The notes below the pieces were generated by a model that worked only from the letters and a program-made list of their open reading frames with translations, was not told where the DNA came from and did not search any database. From contig MU616764.1 in assembly GCA_025201705.1 (NCBI GenBank), positions 1-44,299 on the forward strand: DNA of 44,299 bases. Reading direction: 5' to 3'. The stretch is from Dissophora ornata (Eukaryota; Mortierellomycota; Mortierellomycetes; Mortierellales; Mortierellaceae). Shown here one piece after another: positions 11,201 through 21,330 of this stretch (its first letter is position 1; each line of letters opens with the position of its first letter). The position numbers and the translations under genes were made by a program.

Positions 11201-14200
11201 CTGGCGACCCGGCGCCTACCACTGTAAAGGATACAATGGAAGAGTCCAGTTCGAAAGTTGCTACAATGTCGGAGGCCACTTCGGATCTGATATCGAAACA
11301 GACGGCAGCGTCCTCTAATAACGCGCCACCAACAGTATCGCTGGCGCTCCCTTCTCCCTTATCCTCGTTCCTTCTACCCGACAACATAGCCCGCACGATA
11401 TCAACCGCAGACATCACTCAGAAGCTGAGGGACACCATTCTCCCAGAGTTTGATCACCTTTCCATAAAGCAGGAAGAATCCCTGCAATCTATGACCTTTC
11501 TCCTCAACCAAGTTTCTTCGCTACTTGTCAACAAGCTGACAGAGATCAAGGACGCAACTGCAGGACAGCGACAGGAGTTTGAGGACCTCAAGGATGAGAT
11601 AATTGATGTGATGCAGTTATCGGCCACGGATCCAAGTGCGCATCAGAGAGATATCTCAACCTTGTCCGACGTTCGATCCAAACTTGCAGAGATCGCGGAA
11701 CAGCTCACCAAAATTCAGGACCACAACAACGCCCAGATTCCACAAGGATTTTATGGATCAGGCGGAAATGGATCTTATAGAAAGTCGGGGCCAACCAGCA
11801 TTAACTTCAATGGCTCCTCTCCGGGTAACAGCGCAGCTACAGCAACTGGGTTCTCACTCTTGCAACGATCGGCAAGCACGATGGTCCACTCCTCATTCGG
11901 TGGCTCTCGTACATTTGACCACCCAATCGATGGTGGATCGCGGCCTCGGAGGGTAAACTCGACCTCTTTACAGAACCGACTTCAGAACACAGCATCCGGG
12001 TCCATAGTTGCTGGTGCTGGCGGAATGGGGCTCACTGCGTTAGCGAATGGTGGCGCGGCAACAATTAGTGGTAGACAGCCGAAGATCGCAGGGATGGCTC
12101 GACTCTTTGAAGATGGGGAGGATTATGCCGCAACTGAGACCAATAACTACCAGAGTTCAGCGGCCAATATGCGCTTACAGGACTTTGACTACGGCCATGA
12201 TCCGCGCCAAACCCCATTGCAAAACAAGGAAGTTGTCTCCAGATTGGATCAGCTTCTCCTATTGCTCGAATTTGTCAACACGGCGCAGTGCCGTATGATG
12301 GCGTACCAGGATTTAGAATTCGACCGCAATAGCAGCAATGGAATGAGTAATGTGGATGATGCTAGGATGACGGCTGTCCAGGAACATATGGAGCAAATGG
12401 ATAGGAAGATGAACTTGCAAATGAATCTCTTACGGCGACTTGTCATTCTCCAAGGTGCTGCTGTGCCGAGTTCTGATGATCAAGCGATAACCCAAATGAC
12501 AAAGGGTACCCGATTTCATGAATCCGACGACGAGGAGGTTGTTGCGGATGTCGAGCTCGGAACCTCTGTTTTGCTTAATCCCTTCTCACCGGACAACAAT
12601 GAATCGGCGATCAGGGCGACTCCGTCAGAGAGCGAACTCTCACTATTTGAAGTCCTAAACAGACTCGACTTTCAAGTCATCCCATCTGTGAAAGATCAGT
12701 CTAGTCATATTCAAGAACTTTCGGACCAGCTTTCAGAGATGAAGCGACAGCTGGACGAGCAGCAGCGACGGCAGGAGCAGAAAACGACTAACCCGCCAAA
12801 ACCACATGTCTCCACATCCACCAACCTTGGCAGAAGTAACAGCGCGGACAGACTCACTACACCTTTGCGCGCAAGGTCGCCTTCCCAGACATTGCCTCAG
12901 CAACAGCAACAAGCAACTTCCTTGTCCTCACCCTTGGAAATCGACTCCCCAGCTTCATGGAGGGCGTCTCTCCGGCCGAGCCACAGCACCGGAAGTAACT
13001 CTTCCGTCGCTCGAGACCGAACCTATTCTACTTCATCGCCGTCATCACTATCCATGAACGGAGCTCAGGCGATTTCAGGTGATGCTCGCAATAGTACATT
13101 GGCGATTAGGACCTCGGATCGGATCGCGGAGATGTTAGATCGTATGGATGCCAAGTTTGGCCTGATGATTGATGAGCACCTATTACGGTTTGAGAAAGGA
13201 AATAAGGGAGTTGTAAGCAAATTGTATGAGCTGCTTGATGGGGAGGACATTGACAACGAGGTTCGGCAGGCGAGGCGCCATGACACCGCAGCAAGTCGCA
13301 CTGCCAGAAATCGTAACAGTCGTGATGCAACACTTCAAGGGAACTCGAGTGTCATTGATACCCCTTTTGATGCCATCTCAAAATCGGATCTTATTCCACT
13401 GGCAGAAAAGCTTTCTAGTATCGAGCAGATGCTGGCAGAACAAAATAACCATGAGGAGCTGCAGATTGGTGACAAGGTTCTCTGGAAGGAGACGATGTCA
13501 TCATTGGAGGAACTTCACGGGCACGGGAAAATCTCTGCGCAAGCTCAACAACAGTGGATAATTGAGGCGAGAGGTATGATGGAGTCGCTTTTATCTAGGA
13601 ATGGGTCAGGCGCTCTAGGTCCTGATGGAAGTAGTAGCAGGTTGTCGGAAGTCAAGGATAGCAGGGCAGAGTTGCCTGATCAACAGCTCTGGGCGCAATC
13701 GTTTGAAAAGCTGAAGAATCTGATCCAAGAGGAGGCTGACCGCTCCGAGTCCTCTCTGAATGAGCAGCGGGACGAGATTCTGGAAAAGATGCACCACATT
13801 ATCTCGTCCATCCAGGAATCGCAGGCCGATGTTGGGTCGAGAGATGCAGCCGTTAAGGAAGAGTTGCAGGAGATGCGGGAATGGATCGTCAAGCATTCAA
13901 GTATGCAGACAGAGAATCTTCGCGAAATTGTCTTTGCTGCAACGAATCCTAGTACCTTCAGTGGAAATATGACAACGGACATGTCATCCACATCCATCCT
14001 TTCAGGCGAGGCGGACGCTGTGGTCATTGGCGGTAGAGGCAGCAGTAGTGGTAGTGAGGAGGAATATACAAAGGTCGATATACTGGAAGATCTCGCTCAG
14101 GACCCGATCCCACGCCGTATTCCTTCAATGCTGCACCACTTGCCTGATTCTTTTGCAGGAGCGTCAGTTGCAGGTTCCACGAAGGAAATCCAGGAGCTCA

Positions 14201-15189
14201 AGGACCAACTTGACATGTTTACCAAGATACAAATGGCGACATTTTCAGAGTTGGCGGACAACATTTCTGGCGTGGAGAAGATGATGCGAGACATGTCAAA
14301 GATGATGGGGGTTCGTCGGGGCGGCACGATTTTAAGAAAGAAGGAAGCAGAGCAAGGAAGGGCCATGCTTGCATTGGAGGTGAAGGAAACAATCGAGGAA
14401 GTCATGACTAGAATGAATCCGTCATCTCCAGTTGGATCATTGTCAGCGCCAAACTCCATTAGTGGATCAACTGCTGCAGCACAGAAGAGAGGTACTCTGA
14501 GACCGTCAGTGGAACATGATGGTGCGAATATCAACAACGACAAGAGCACAACGGTCAATGGAATCACTCGCGGCGAGAGCGGGCTTCTCAAGTATCTATA
14601 TCAGCCGCGAAAATCGACATCGATGGCTTCGACGACTACACCGACCAATTCTCAAGCTCAATCTTCAGCCCCAATGTCGTCTTCGATACCGTCTACGAAT
14701 GACGTAGGATCTGTTGCTCCCCTCAAGGCGGTCAACACAACCCCTTCTCCTGTGGTCGAACTTGGTCCCCAATCCCCGCAGTCCCCTCTGCTGCCAATGA
14801 CTGAGTATGTAGAAGACTATGCTCAAGAGTCAAATAGACAGATGCAGATGGATTTGGATATCTATCATGACCAGATGGAACAGCTCTACCGACGCAAAGT
14901 GCGCACCGAGATTGAGGTCGAGGACTTGCATAAGGAAAAGCAGCGGCTGTTGGAAGAGAGGGAAGAATTAAAGGAGCAAGTAGAGCGGCTAAGTCGAGAG
15001 AAGCGTGAACTGCTTCTCGTACGTCGCGAGAACGAGACGGAAGATGCTGCGCCTGCGACAGTGACGAAGCTATTGGAAAGTGCGCTTTCGGATCGGGTGG
15101 CGATGTTACTTCAAGAGACAGCACGTCTAGAGACATTGAAGAAGCAGCTCGAGACAGAGATGAAATCAAAGGCGGCAGTTGGACAATAA
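8216..15189 (+). CDS. Large PH-domain protein with low-complexity N-terminus and long coiled coils
   Basis: Exons 8216-9499, 9608-9649, 9744-9824, 9931-15189; 2222 codons including the stop (2221 residues). Residues 1-428 are Ser/Thr/Asn/Gln-rich with two poly-Gln runs. A pleckstrin-homology-like domain spans about 429-533: it begins AKEGWLWRRGNLL, continues through TWKRCYAIG and GILTLFKDNE, and ends with the amphipathic helix ERTGWIDALHTLMAKA. Helical segments follow (about 560-620, 800-850, 1270-1290, 1390-1450), separated by Ser-rich linkers. A strong coiled coil rich in Glu, Lys, Arg and Leu lies at about 2102-2175. PH domains usually bind phosphoinositides or proteins at membranes, so a membrane-associated scaffold is a reasonable inference; no enzyme motif is seen. 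The start is the ATG at 8216; an upstream in-frame reading lacks an ATG. The acceptor of exon 4 directly follows an A23 run; a second acceptor after 9949 would delete six residues of the PH domain. Confidence 0.8.
9907..9929 (+). repeat. A23 homopolymer at the 3' end of an intron
   Basis: The run ends at the AG that is the best-fitting acceptor for exon 4 of the PH-domain gene. It is purine-only where a polypyrimidine tract is expected. Confidence 0.85.
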
Positions 15190-15433
15190 AGATTTTGGCT
15201 GGTGCTTCGTAAATGGAAGACCATGTATGATAAAAATATAGATCCCAATACGTTCAGCCAATGATGCGAGGCGTTGTTTTGTAGGCGCCTTCCATGAAGA
15301 TAGAACGCCAGCCGAGAATCGAGACAAGGATCGATTCGTCCGCGCTGAGTATGGTATGGAAATAAACAAAAAGTCGGGATCAGAATATTACTACCCGGCC
15401 AAGATGCAAAAGAACGCGAATGTTACTGGATTC

Positions 15434-15464
<31 letters not shown>

Positions 15465-16388
15465 CCTCGCTCACAATCGAAGGAATGTGCCGCAAGATCA
15501 TGACAACATCGCACGCGAGATATCGCCCTTGCGCTGGTGGGAAAATGCTCTCAACATGTGCATCACCTTGTTTATCACGTTTTGTTTCATTCCAAGAAGC
15601 ATGGAGTCTTAGCACTCGAAGTTCCTGGTGATGCGTTTAGTGTGTGGAACACGGTACATGCAGAGCATTAACGACAATTAGCTAGCTCCAAAGTTGACGG
15701 AACGACATATTAGGTCCACCACCAATGAGCATGGTGCAATAAATATAAGGTGGTGGTGTATAACGAGGTGCATGCGGTATTATTGCTTTAGCAGGCTAAT
15801 TCTGGGACTATCTTTTGGTGCCGAACATGTGTGAGTTGTCCAAGCTGGGAATACGAAATAGGTTTGGTTGATTGAGCTTCACCGAAAACCCATTGCAGGC
15901 ATGTGTTGATGTATGAATGTGATACAATATCCAATACTGCTTGGCGAAGAATTAATGTGTTTCTGAGACCTGCCGATATCCCGACAACTATCCCGCTCTT
16001 GCACAATGCTTCCATGCATGTTCTATCTGCATGCCAATGGATATATATCACCAAAATAACTCCGCCACCCATGTGCCGCGCCATTGGGCAGCCTGTTCGT
16101 TTTCCCTCGAAATGCCCTACTGCTCTACTGCTCATGGGGTTCCCTCATCGGCGGCAATGCACATACCTACATACCTACATACCTACTAGCTGTTTATTCA
16201 GCACCATCTCCAGCACGCTGAGCCCGCTTTGTTCTTCCCAAGAGGAAATAGGTTTTGCCAGCGCCGCCTTGTAACGTACATGTCCGTCACATCAGCAACT
16301 AGCCATTCATCCTCGCAAGGACTTCAATGTCGTCGTTTTCACATCGCGCTCGACTAAAAATCACGGCCGCTATTCTTTTGGAAACCTG
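15190..16388. other. Intergenic region with an A29 run
   Basis: No convincing gene in 1.2 kb. It holds an A29 homopolymer (15434-15462) and a short inverted repeat (CCACCACC near 15718, GGTGGTGG near 15750). The right part is the upstream region of the secreted repeat precursor. Confidence 0.5.
16161..16186 (+). repeat. Three tandem copies of ACATACCT
   Basis: Perfect 8-base repeats (24 bases plus AC), about 290 bases upstream of the secreted precursor start. Confidence 0.85.
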
Positions 16389-16396
16389 TATAAAAG
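16389..16396 (+). promoter_or_regulatory. TATA box of the secreted repeat precursor
   Basis: TATAAAAG lies 84 bases before the ATG at 16473. A pyrimidine-rich stretch and an A/C-rich leader follow. This layout suggests a strongly or inducibly transcribed gene. Confidence 0.7.
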
Positions 16397-16472
16397 GACA
16401 TCATCCAACGCCTCCCAACTCTGTCCTGTCTAGCTATCCTACTTCACAAAGAACAACACCATTTCCCCAATA

Positions 16473-16952
16473 ATGAAGGTCATCACTGCTATCACCATCG
16501 CCGCCCTTTCTTTGTCCTCTGCCATCGCGATTGCCGAGGCTACTCCCGTCAATATTGTCGTGCCTCCCTCCGGGAGCAACCCCTGTAGAAACATCAACGA
16601 TCCCGTCGTCTCCAAGCGTGATCTCAGCCTCCCTATCTGCCCCACTGCNNNNNNNNNNNNNNNNNNNNNNNNNNNNNNNNNNNNNNNNNNNNNNNNNNNN
16701 NNNNNNNNNNNNNNNNNNNNNNNNNNNNNNNNNNNNNNNNNNNNNNNNNNNNNNNNNNNNNNNNNNNNNNNNNNNNNNNNNNNNNNNNNNNNNNNNNNNN
16801 NNNNNNNNCCCGTCGTCTCCAAGCGTGATCTCAGCCTCCCTATCTGCCCCACTGCTGAGGCCATTATTCCTGTCCTGACTCCTGGTGGCAACCCCTGCAA
16901 AAACATCAACGATCCCGTCGTTTCCAAGCGTGGATTGAACTGCCCCCTGTAA
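16473..16952 (+). CDS. Secreted precursor with tandem 35-residue repeats and Lys-Arg (Kex2-type) cleavage sites
   Basis: Single exon from ATG 16473 to TAA 16950-16952. Residues 1-23 form a typical signal peptide (MKVITAITIAALSLSSAIAI, then AEA). The rest is built from a unit of 35 residues that ends in NINDPVVSKR and begins DLSLPICPT, with a Pro/Gly-rich centre and NPCKN before the next site. Each full unit has two cysteines and one Lys-Arg, the classic Kex2/furin-like cut. The last piece after the final site is the hexapeptide GLNCPL. The predicted product is several near-identical short cysteine-containing peptides released in the secretory pathway. A run of 160 N interrupts the array, so the true repeat number is unknown. 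This matches the architecture of fungal Kex2-processed repeat proteins and of peptide pheromone or RiPP precursors. No known peptide family is recognised, and no cyclisation enzyme gene is in the window. Confidence 0.85.
   Translation: MKVITAITIAALSLSSAIAIAEATPVNIVVPPSGSNPCRNINDPVVSKRDLSLPICPTXXXXXXXXXXXXXXXXXXXXXXXXXXXXXXXXXXXXXXXXXXXXXXXXXXXXXXPVVSKRDLSLPICPTAEAIIPVLTPGGNPCKNINDPVVSKRGLNCPL
16602..16913 (+). repeat. 105-bp tandem coding repeat, partly hidden by the gap
   Basis: The 47 bases at 16602-16648 are identical to 16809-16855. The unit that starts at 16809 ends where the next copy starts at 16914, giving a period of 105 bases. The last copy, from 16914, diverges after the Lys-Arg codons. 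Confidence 0.9.
16649..16808. other. Assembly gap (160 N) inside the repeat array
   Basis: Finishing the interrupted unit and adding one full unit needs 163 bases. The gap of 160 is therefore close to one hidden unit, with one codon fewer, if its length was measured and not arbitrary. Confidence 0.95.
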
Positions 16953-17002
16953 ATCTGTTGCGCCATGACGCGTCTTACTTTGCATAGTGGAATAGAAATT
17001 TA

Positions 17003-17008
17003 AATAAA
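17003..17008 (+). terminator. Polyadenylation signal AATAAA of the secreted precursor
   Basis: AATAAA lies 51 bases after the stop codon. Confidence 0.6.
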
Positions 17009-17558
17009 ATCGCTTCTTTGGGCTCATCTGCATTCATATCTCACTACATCCGATTCTCTTTTATGCAAGACAAAACTACGTTATTGGCGCTTGCTAGGGC
17101 CAGCTCCTCTCTCATCTGCGTTACTCACATCCTTGGTCTTCGCCTCCTCTCTCAAAGTTACGGTCAAAGTTCATTTCGAAGGCGCTGTGATGCGTTTGAT
17201 ACCGCCTCAATTCTCTCATGCTGAGGCCATATTCAACTGAATCTAGCAACGCACGCATGGGAGGCGAGGCCAAACCTTCAGAAACTCCATAGTCAAGGCC
17301 CTGGCTCAGTTCGGCTTAGACTTCCTCTCAGGCATGCTGATATTGCGCGATGGGATCTCAAATATTAGCAACTGAGAAGGATATGGTCCGTTGCAACGAT
17401 TTTACAACTTGCGAGGACAATTTACTGCTACGTCACACACTCCATTGGCGGGCGGGACATTCGCCTTCGGAGCCAACTGATCGAGTAAGGATGCGATCAG
17501 TATATCCCTCCATTAGTTTGTCTCCCCACTCTCGTCTCGTCCTCAAACAATAATTGTA
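17009..17558. other. Intergenic, nothing recognised
   Basis: 550 bases without a convincing gene. It contains the promoter of the complex I subunit gene, pyrimidine-rich just before 17540. Confidence 0.5.
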
Positions 17559-18362
17559 ATGAACGCCCTCAATTGCATCAAGACTCCTGCGGTCTCGGCT
17601 CTGGTCGCCGCACGAAATGTTGTTGCCATTCGCGCCCTTTCTTCATCCTCCATGGTCGCCCAGAACATCCGCCACGAGCTGAAGCAGGCATCCAACCGGG
17701 ATTCGACTTGGAGCGAGAATCAGATTGAAAAGAAACAGGCCTTCAAGGGCCCCCGCTTCGAAAACGTTGACATTGATGCCCAGGTAGCTGCACCGGATCT
17801 GGACAGAGGCACCGAATGATCTGTAAACCGTGCTCGGAAAAAAAACGAACTGTGATGTTCTAACGGGCTGCCCCGCTTGACATTCTATGCCACGAACATA
17901 GCCTCAACCAAAAGCTGCTATCGAGTTGATTGCCGAGGAACCCATTCGTTTGGTCGAAGGCCGTCGTGCAAGATGTGACGGCGGTGGAGGATCCTTGGGA
18001 CACCCTGCAGTTTGGATCAATTTGGTAAATATCTGTCAACGGCGACCGTCTCACAAGCGCAATGAAAGAAGCCCAAAGTGGCTTCTAGCATGTCAATTTT
18101 GGAACGAATACAGCAACAGGACAGCTTTTAACGACCATCGTCTTTTTCTTGCGCCCGTAATATAGGATCGTGCTGGTGCTCACGCGTGTGGATACTGTAA
18201 GCAATCTTGGACATTTGGACGATTATCAACTGTGTTATGGGCTGGAACCTGCAAATTACACGGGCGCAATGATTATGGCTAACCCTTTTTTTTTTTTTTT
18301 TTTTTTTGTTCATGTTCCTAGGCGGAATCCGTTTTGAGCAGAAGCCTCACCACCATCATTAA
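17559..18362 (+). CDS. NDUFS6: Mitochondrial complex I zinc-binding subunit NDUFS6/NUMM
   Basis: Exons 17559-17783, 17902-18024, 18166-18196, 18322-18362; 140 codons including the stop (139 residues). It is an accessory subunit of NADH:ubiquinone oxidoreductase in the matrix arm, where its zinc site is needed for late assembly. The N-terminus is an Arg/Ser/Ala-rich mitochondrial targeting sequence. The zf-CHCC domain is plain: [20 protein letters not shown], then HACGYCGIRFEQ, giving C100, H109, C124 and C127 as zinc ligands. Splicing is required, since the zinc site is spread over three exons and the final CGYC joins exons 3 and 4. The protein ends in four histidines encoded in the genome. 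The last intron carries a T22 run (18286-18307) before its acceptor. An AATAAA overlaps the stop codon. Confidence 0.95.
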
Positions 18363-19065
18363 ATAAATTATAGACCTTTCGTGTAATCATTGATTTCCGC
18401 GAGTGATGGAGGTAGGAAACAAGACTCCTTTCAGGCTCAGGCGTCAGTTTCTTCTTCGACGGCAGAAGTACCAGGCGAAGACCTGAGCAAATAGAGTGGG
18501 TCTTCTGTAGATGTCGAAATAAACTCGAGCAAAAGAAAGGCGGCGTTGTCATAATGGTCAGCATGGCTTTGTGTAGTGTGGATAAGACATTGAAACATCG
18601 TTTTTGATTTTCAGCACCCTCCATCACCCACCCTCAGTTCCCTCTTTCCGCTCTTCGATCCGATCATCCCTCTGTCGCTCCAATCCAAATAAACAACTAG
18701 CGCTGCTGTAGGTAATTTTTATAAAAATGTATACATGTCTGGTGCCTGGTACCTGAATTGATATGATGAGTTATGGGCTCGTTTCTACCATCATTGGTCG
18801 CCGGAGAGTACATGCGGCCCAAAGTCTGGATCTCCTGTTGCCACCAGGCTTCGTCGAGCCCGCTCTCGTTGTGTGTATGGTAGAATCGAGTCCAGGGGTA
18901 TCACGACGGCCAACTTCGCTTGCAGTATTTTTGAGAGCCAAGCCACTACGGGTAGTTGCCCGAACGGTCTGATCCCATGCCTCGAATTAGCTGCTTTCCT
19001 CAGGTCAATACATCCGCACTTCTCTCCTTCCTTCACCTTTGTAGCGAGCTCTCTATTTGTTCGTA
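18363..19065. other. Intergenic, nothing recognised
   Basis: 703 bases between two mitochondrial-protein genes. Only short, low-quality open frames on either strand. The last 60 bases are C/T-rich, as expected for the promoter of the next gene. Confidence 0.5.
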
Positions 19066-20105
19066 ATGCAAGTCGCTGCTGTCTCTTCTCTCCGCATGGC
19101 CTCGCGCCGCCACTTTTCCAGCTCGGGTATTGCTCGTGCCGAGCAGCCTGCATCCGCACCCGTCGTTAATTACAAACGCCCTGTTGGCGGTTTCCGTGGA
19201 GGGTAATGTATCATGATCAGATCTATGCGCTTCATGATTAGTTGCCATGGAAGCGCACTGGATGGAATGGAAGTCAGAGGAGACCTGATTCACAGATCAT
19301 AAATGACATTGGACCAGAGCAACTCTGTATTTTCGGGAATCAGCAGGGTATCTTCACCTGTGGGTTGTTGACGAAGCCGATCAGGGAAGCGAATGGCAAG
19401 CCGCACGAGTAATTCAGGAGTGAGGATAGCACATGGAGTAGCGCACTATTCATTCAAAAGAGTCATGCCACACCCCCGACATCGACATGGTTATTTTCGC
19501 TGTTTTGCACGCGTTCCTGATAAAAATTGCTACTTTGCTGGGACAATTGTTTTTTTGGGCTGAATCCAACAGAGACTGTACACCCGTGGTACCCGAACCG
19601 CGATCTATCACGAATTGGTAGTTGAAGTAATTAATAACAGGTCCTATATCTTTGACACGGGAAATGTTGTAGCATTCTGGGATTCCTGCTTGGAGCCACG
19701 GTCGCCGGCGGTGCAGGATACTATTATCTTCTGGAGGAGTATCAGACCGCCTCCAACTTGCTGTTGAGCAGTGTCGAGGATCTGCAGTCATCCACAAACA
19801 AGGTAATGCATCTAATACATCCAAGGGATTGTATTGTTTTTGACACGAGGAATAAGTACCGATTGTTGACACCTCCACTTTGCTGCATTCAGGTCCGCGA
19901 CTATGCCAAGAAGATCGAGTCGGTCGAGGCTGAGCTGAAGGCATTGCGTACCAAGGCTGCGACTGTAGAGCAGCTGAGCGAACTCAAAGGCGAGGTCAAG
20001 AAGGTATACGATGCCCTGAACATTGAGCACCTGGAGCTCAAGTCGCACGTCTGGGGACTCGAGATGGATCTTCAGAAGGTTCAACAGCAGGCCAAAAGCG
20101 TGTAG
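19066..20105 (+). CDS. Single-pass mitochondrial coiled-coil protein, unnamed family
   Basis: Exons 19066-19202, 19673-19802, 19893-20105; 159 residues. Residues 1-45 look like a mitochondrial presequence (SSLRMASRRHFSSSGIARAE), followed by the glycine-rich membrane segment ILGFLLGATVAGGAGYYYLL (about 47-66) and EEYQTASNLLLSSVEDLQSS. The rest (about 93-155) is a charged coiled coil. The pattern presequence, GxxxG-rich membrane helix, YYYLL-EEY and coil is shared by small unnamed fungal mitochondrial membrane proteins as I remember them, but I cannot give a name. An inner-membrane location with the coil in one of the soluble compartments is inferred. The first intron is long for this window (470 nt). 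It follows NDUFS6 on the same strand. Confidence 0.8.
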
Positions 20106-20253
20106 AAGAAGAAGCCATAGACATTTTCAATGAACACCAAGTTTTACAAAGCTCTGTGCTGCTCTTACTTGATCTGTGAATTTTAAGGGGCGGTCTGTCG
20201 AGTTCCGAAGCTCGGGCCATCCTCGTGGAGGCTGGCTTTCCACGCATTACATC

Positions 20254-21302
20254 ATGACCATCTCACAAGGCAGCACCAGGAGTGAATCACAGAATCTGGA
20301 TTCTAGAGAAACGCAATTCGATTTGACATCCGTGCCCATTAGAAAGATCTTCACTCTCATCTTTATCCATGACAAGCAACATCAACAGGTACTTGCCAGT
20401 CTCCTTTATACTTTCTTTCACTTTTCAATTACCTGCTGCTTATATTCACATGGGGGGTATTTCGTTCAACCTTGTAGCTCCTACTAGGTCAAAAGCAGCG
20501 GGGTGCTCTTCTAGGTCAATGGAATGGGTTTGGTGGAAAAGTCGAGCGAGGAGTAGAAACTATCGATGAATCTGCCGCGCGTGAGCTTCAAGAGGAGGCT
20601 TTCATCACCGCGCCTCTTTTCCCTATCGGATTTGTTCAATGGGTTGTGATATCCAGTGATGAGCCAACCTACCGAGACGTCATGGTCATTTATAAGGCCC
20701 ACTCGTTGAATCCAATCTCTGCGCCGTTATCGATGTTATCAGAGGCGCCTGCTTCGTCAAAGGCGGACATACAGAAACCACAGGATCAAAGGACAAAGCA
20801 GCGGATCACAGAATTTAAACCTAGCGACGAGATGGCTCCCGCCTGGTGGGACATTGATCGCCTACCCTGGGATTCAATGCGGACCGGCCATCGGGTCTGG
20901 TATCCATTGATGTTGGCCGATCGACCATTCAGGGGCGTCTACTGGTACGATATGGTGCGAGTCACTGCCACTGCTGAGAGTGCTGGCACTTCTGCCAAAG
21001 CAGGGTCCCAAGCAAATGCGCAACGGGAAAATTTCGAAGAGGTTTGGGTCGAGGATTTGAAAAAGAGGTGCTTTCAGTTTGGAACTCGACCGGTCGTAAA
21101 AACCACCGACAATGAGCCAGAGTTAGACGATGATTTAGAGTCTTACGCCAGACGCATAGGTGTTTCAGGAGCATGCTATTCTTCAACAAGATCTAAGGAA
21201 CCGGAAGCGCATGAGTTGACGACAGAACCAACGCCGAATCGGATGCTTGATAAAGTCTGGCTGCGAGCCGCGATTGCCAAATCGGAGCACGAATGGCAAT
21301 AA
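20254..21302 (+). CDS. Nudix hydrolase related to MTH1/NUDT1 (8-oxo-dGTPase-like)
   Basis: Exons 20254-20388 and 20478-21302; 319 residues. MTH1-type enzymes hydrolyse oxidised purine nucleoside triphosphates to the monophosphate and keep 8-oxoG out of DNA. Family marks visible: FTLIFIHDKQ, LLLGQKQRGALLGQWNGFGG, the Nudix box at about 65-88 with the core RELQEE (80-85), and the MTH1-like acidic/Trp segment FKPSDEMAPAWWDIDRLPWD followed by GHRVWYPLML. The box has one extra residue after KVERG, and the usual Gly after the EE pair is Phe (EEAF). The metal-binding glutamates are present. The C-terminal 100 residues extend past the usual 156-residue family length and are acidic, with no known domain. 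The acceptor at 20478 was chosen because it restores LLLGQKQRG. The stop lies 28 bases from the stop of the convergent reductase gene. Confidence 0.87.
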
Positions 21303-21330
21303 ATGGATACAGGGTCTATAATATTACTTT

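Noticed and set aside
13615..14591. Several open frames antisense to the PH-domain gene
   Set aside because: They lie opposite a long uninterrupted coding exon with strong coiled-coil character; no domains.
16473..16952. Reading the secreted precursor as a mating pheromone
   Set aside because: Architecture is compatible, but no pheromone sequence is recognised and the likely lineage is thought to use trisporoid signals; left as function unknown.
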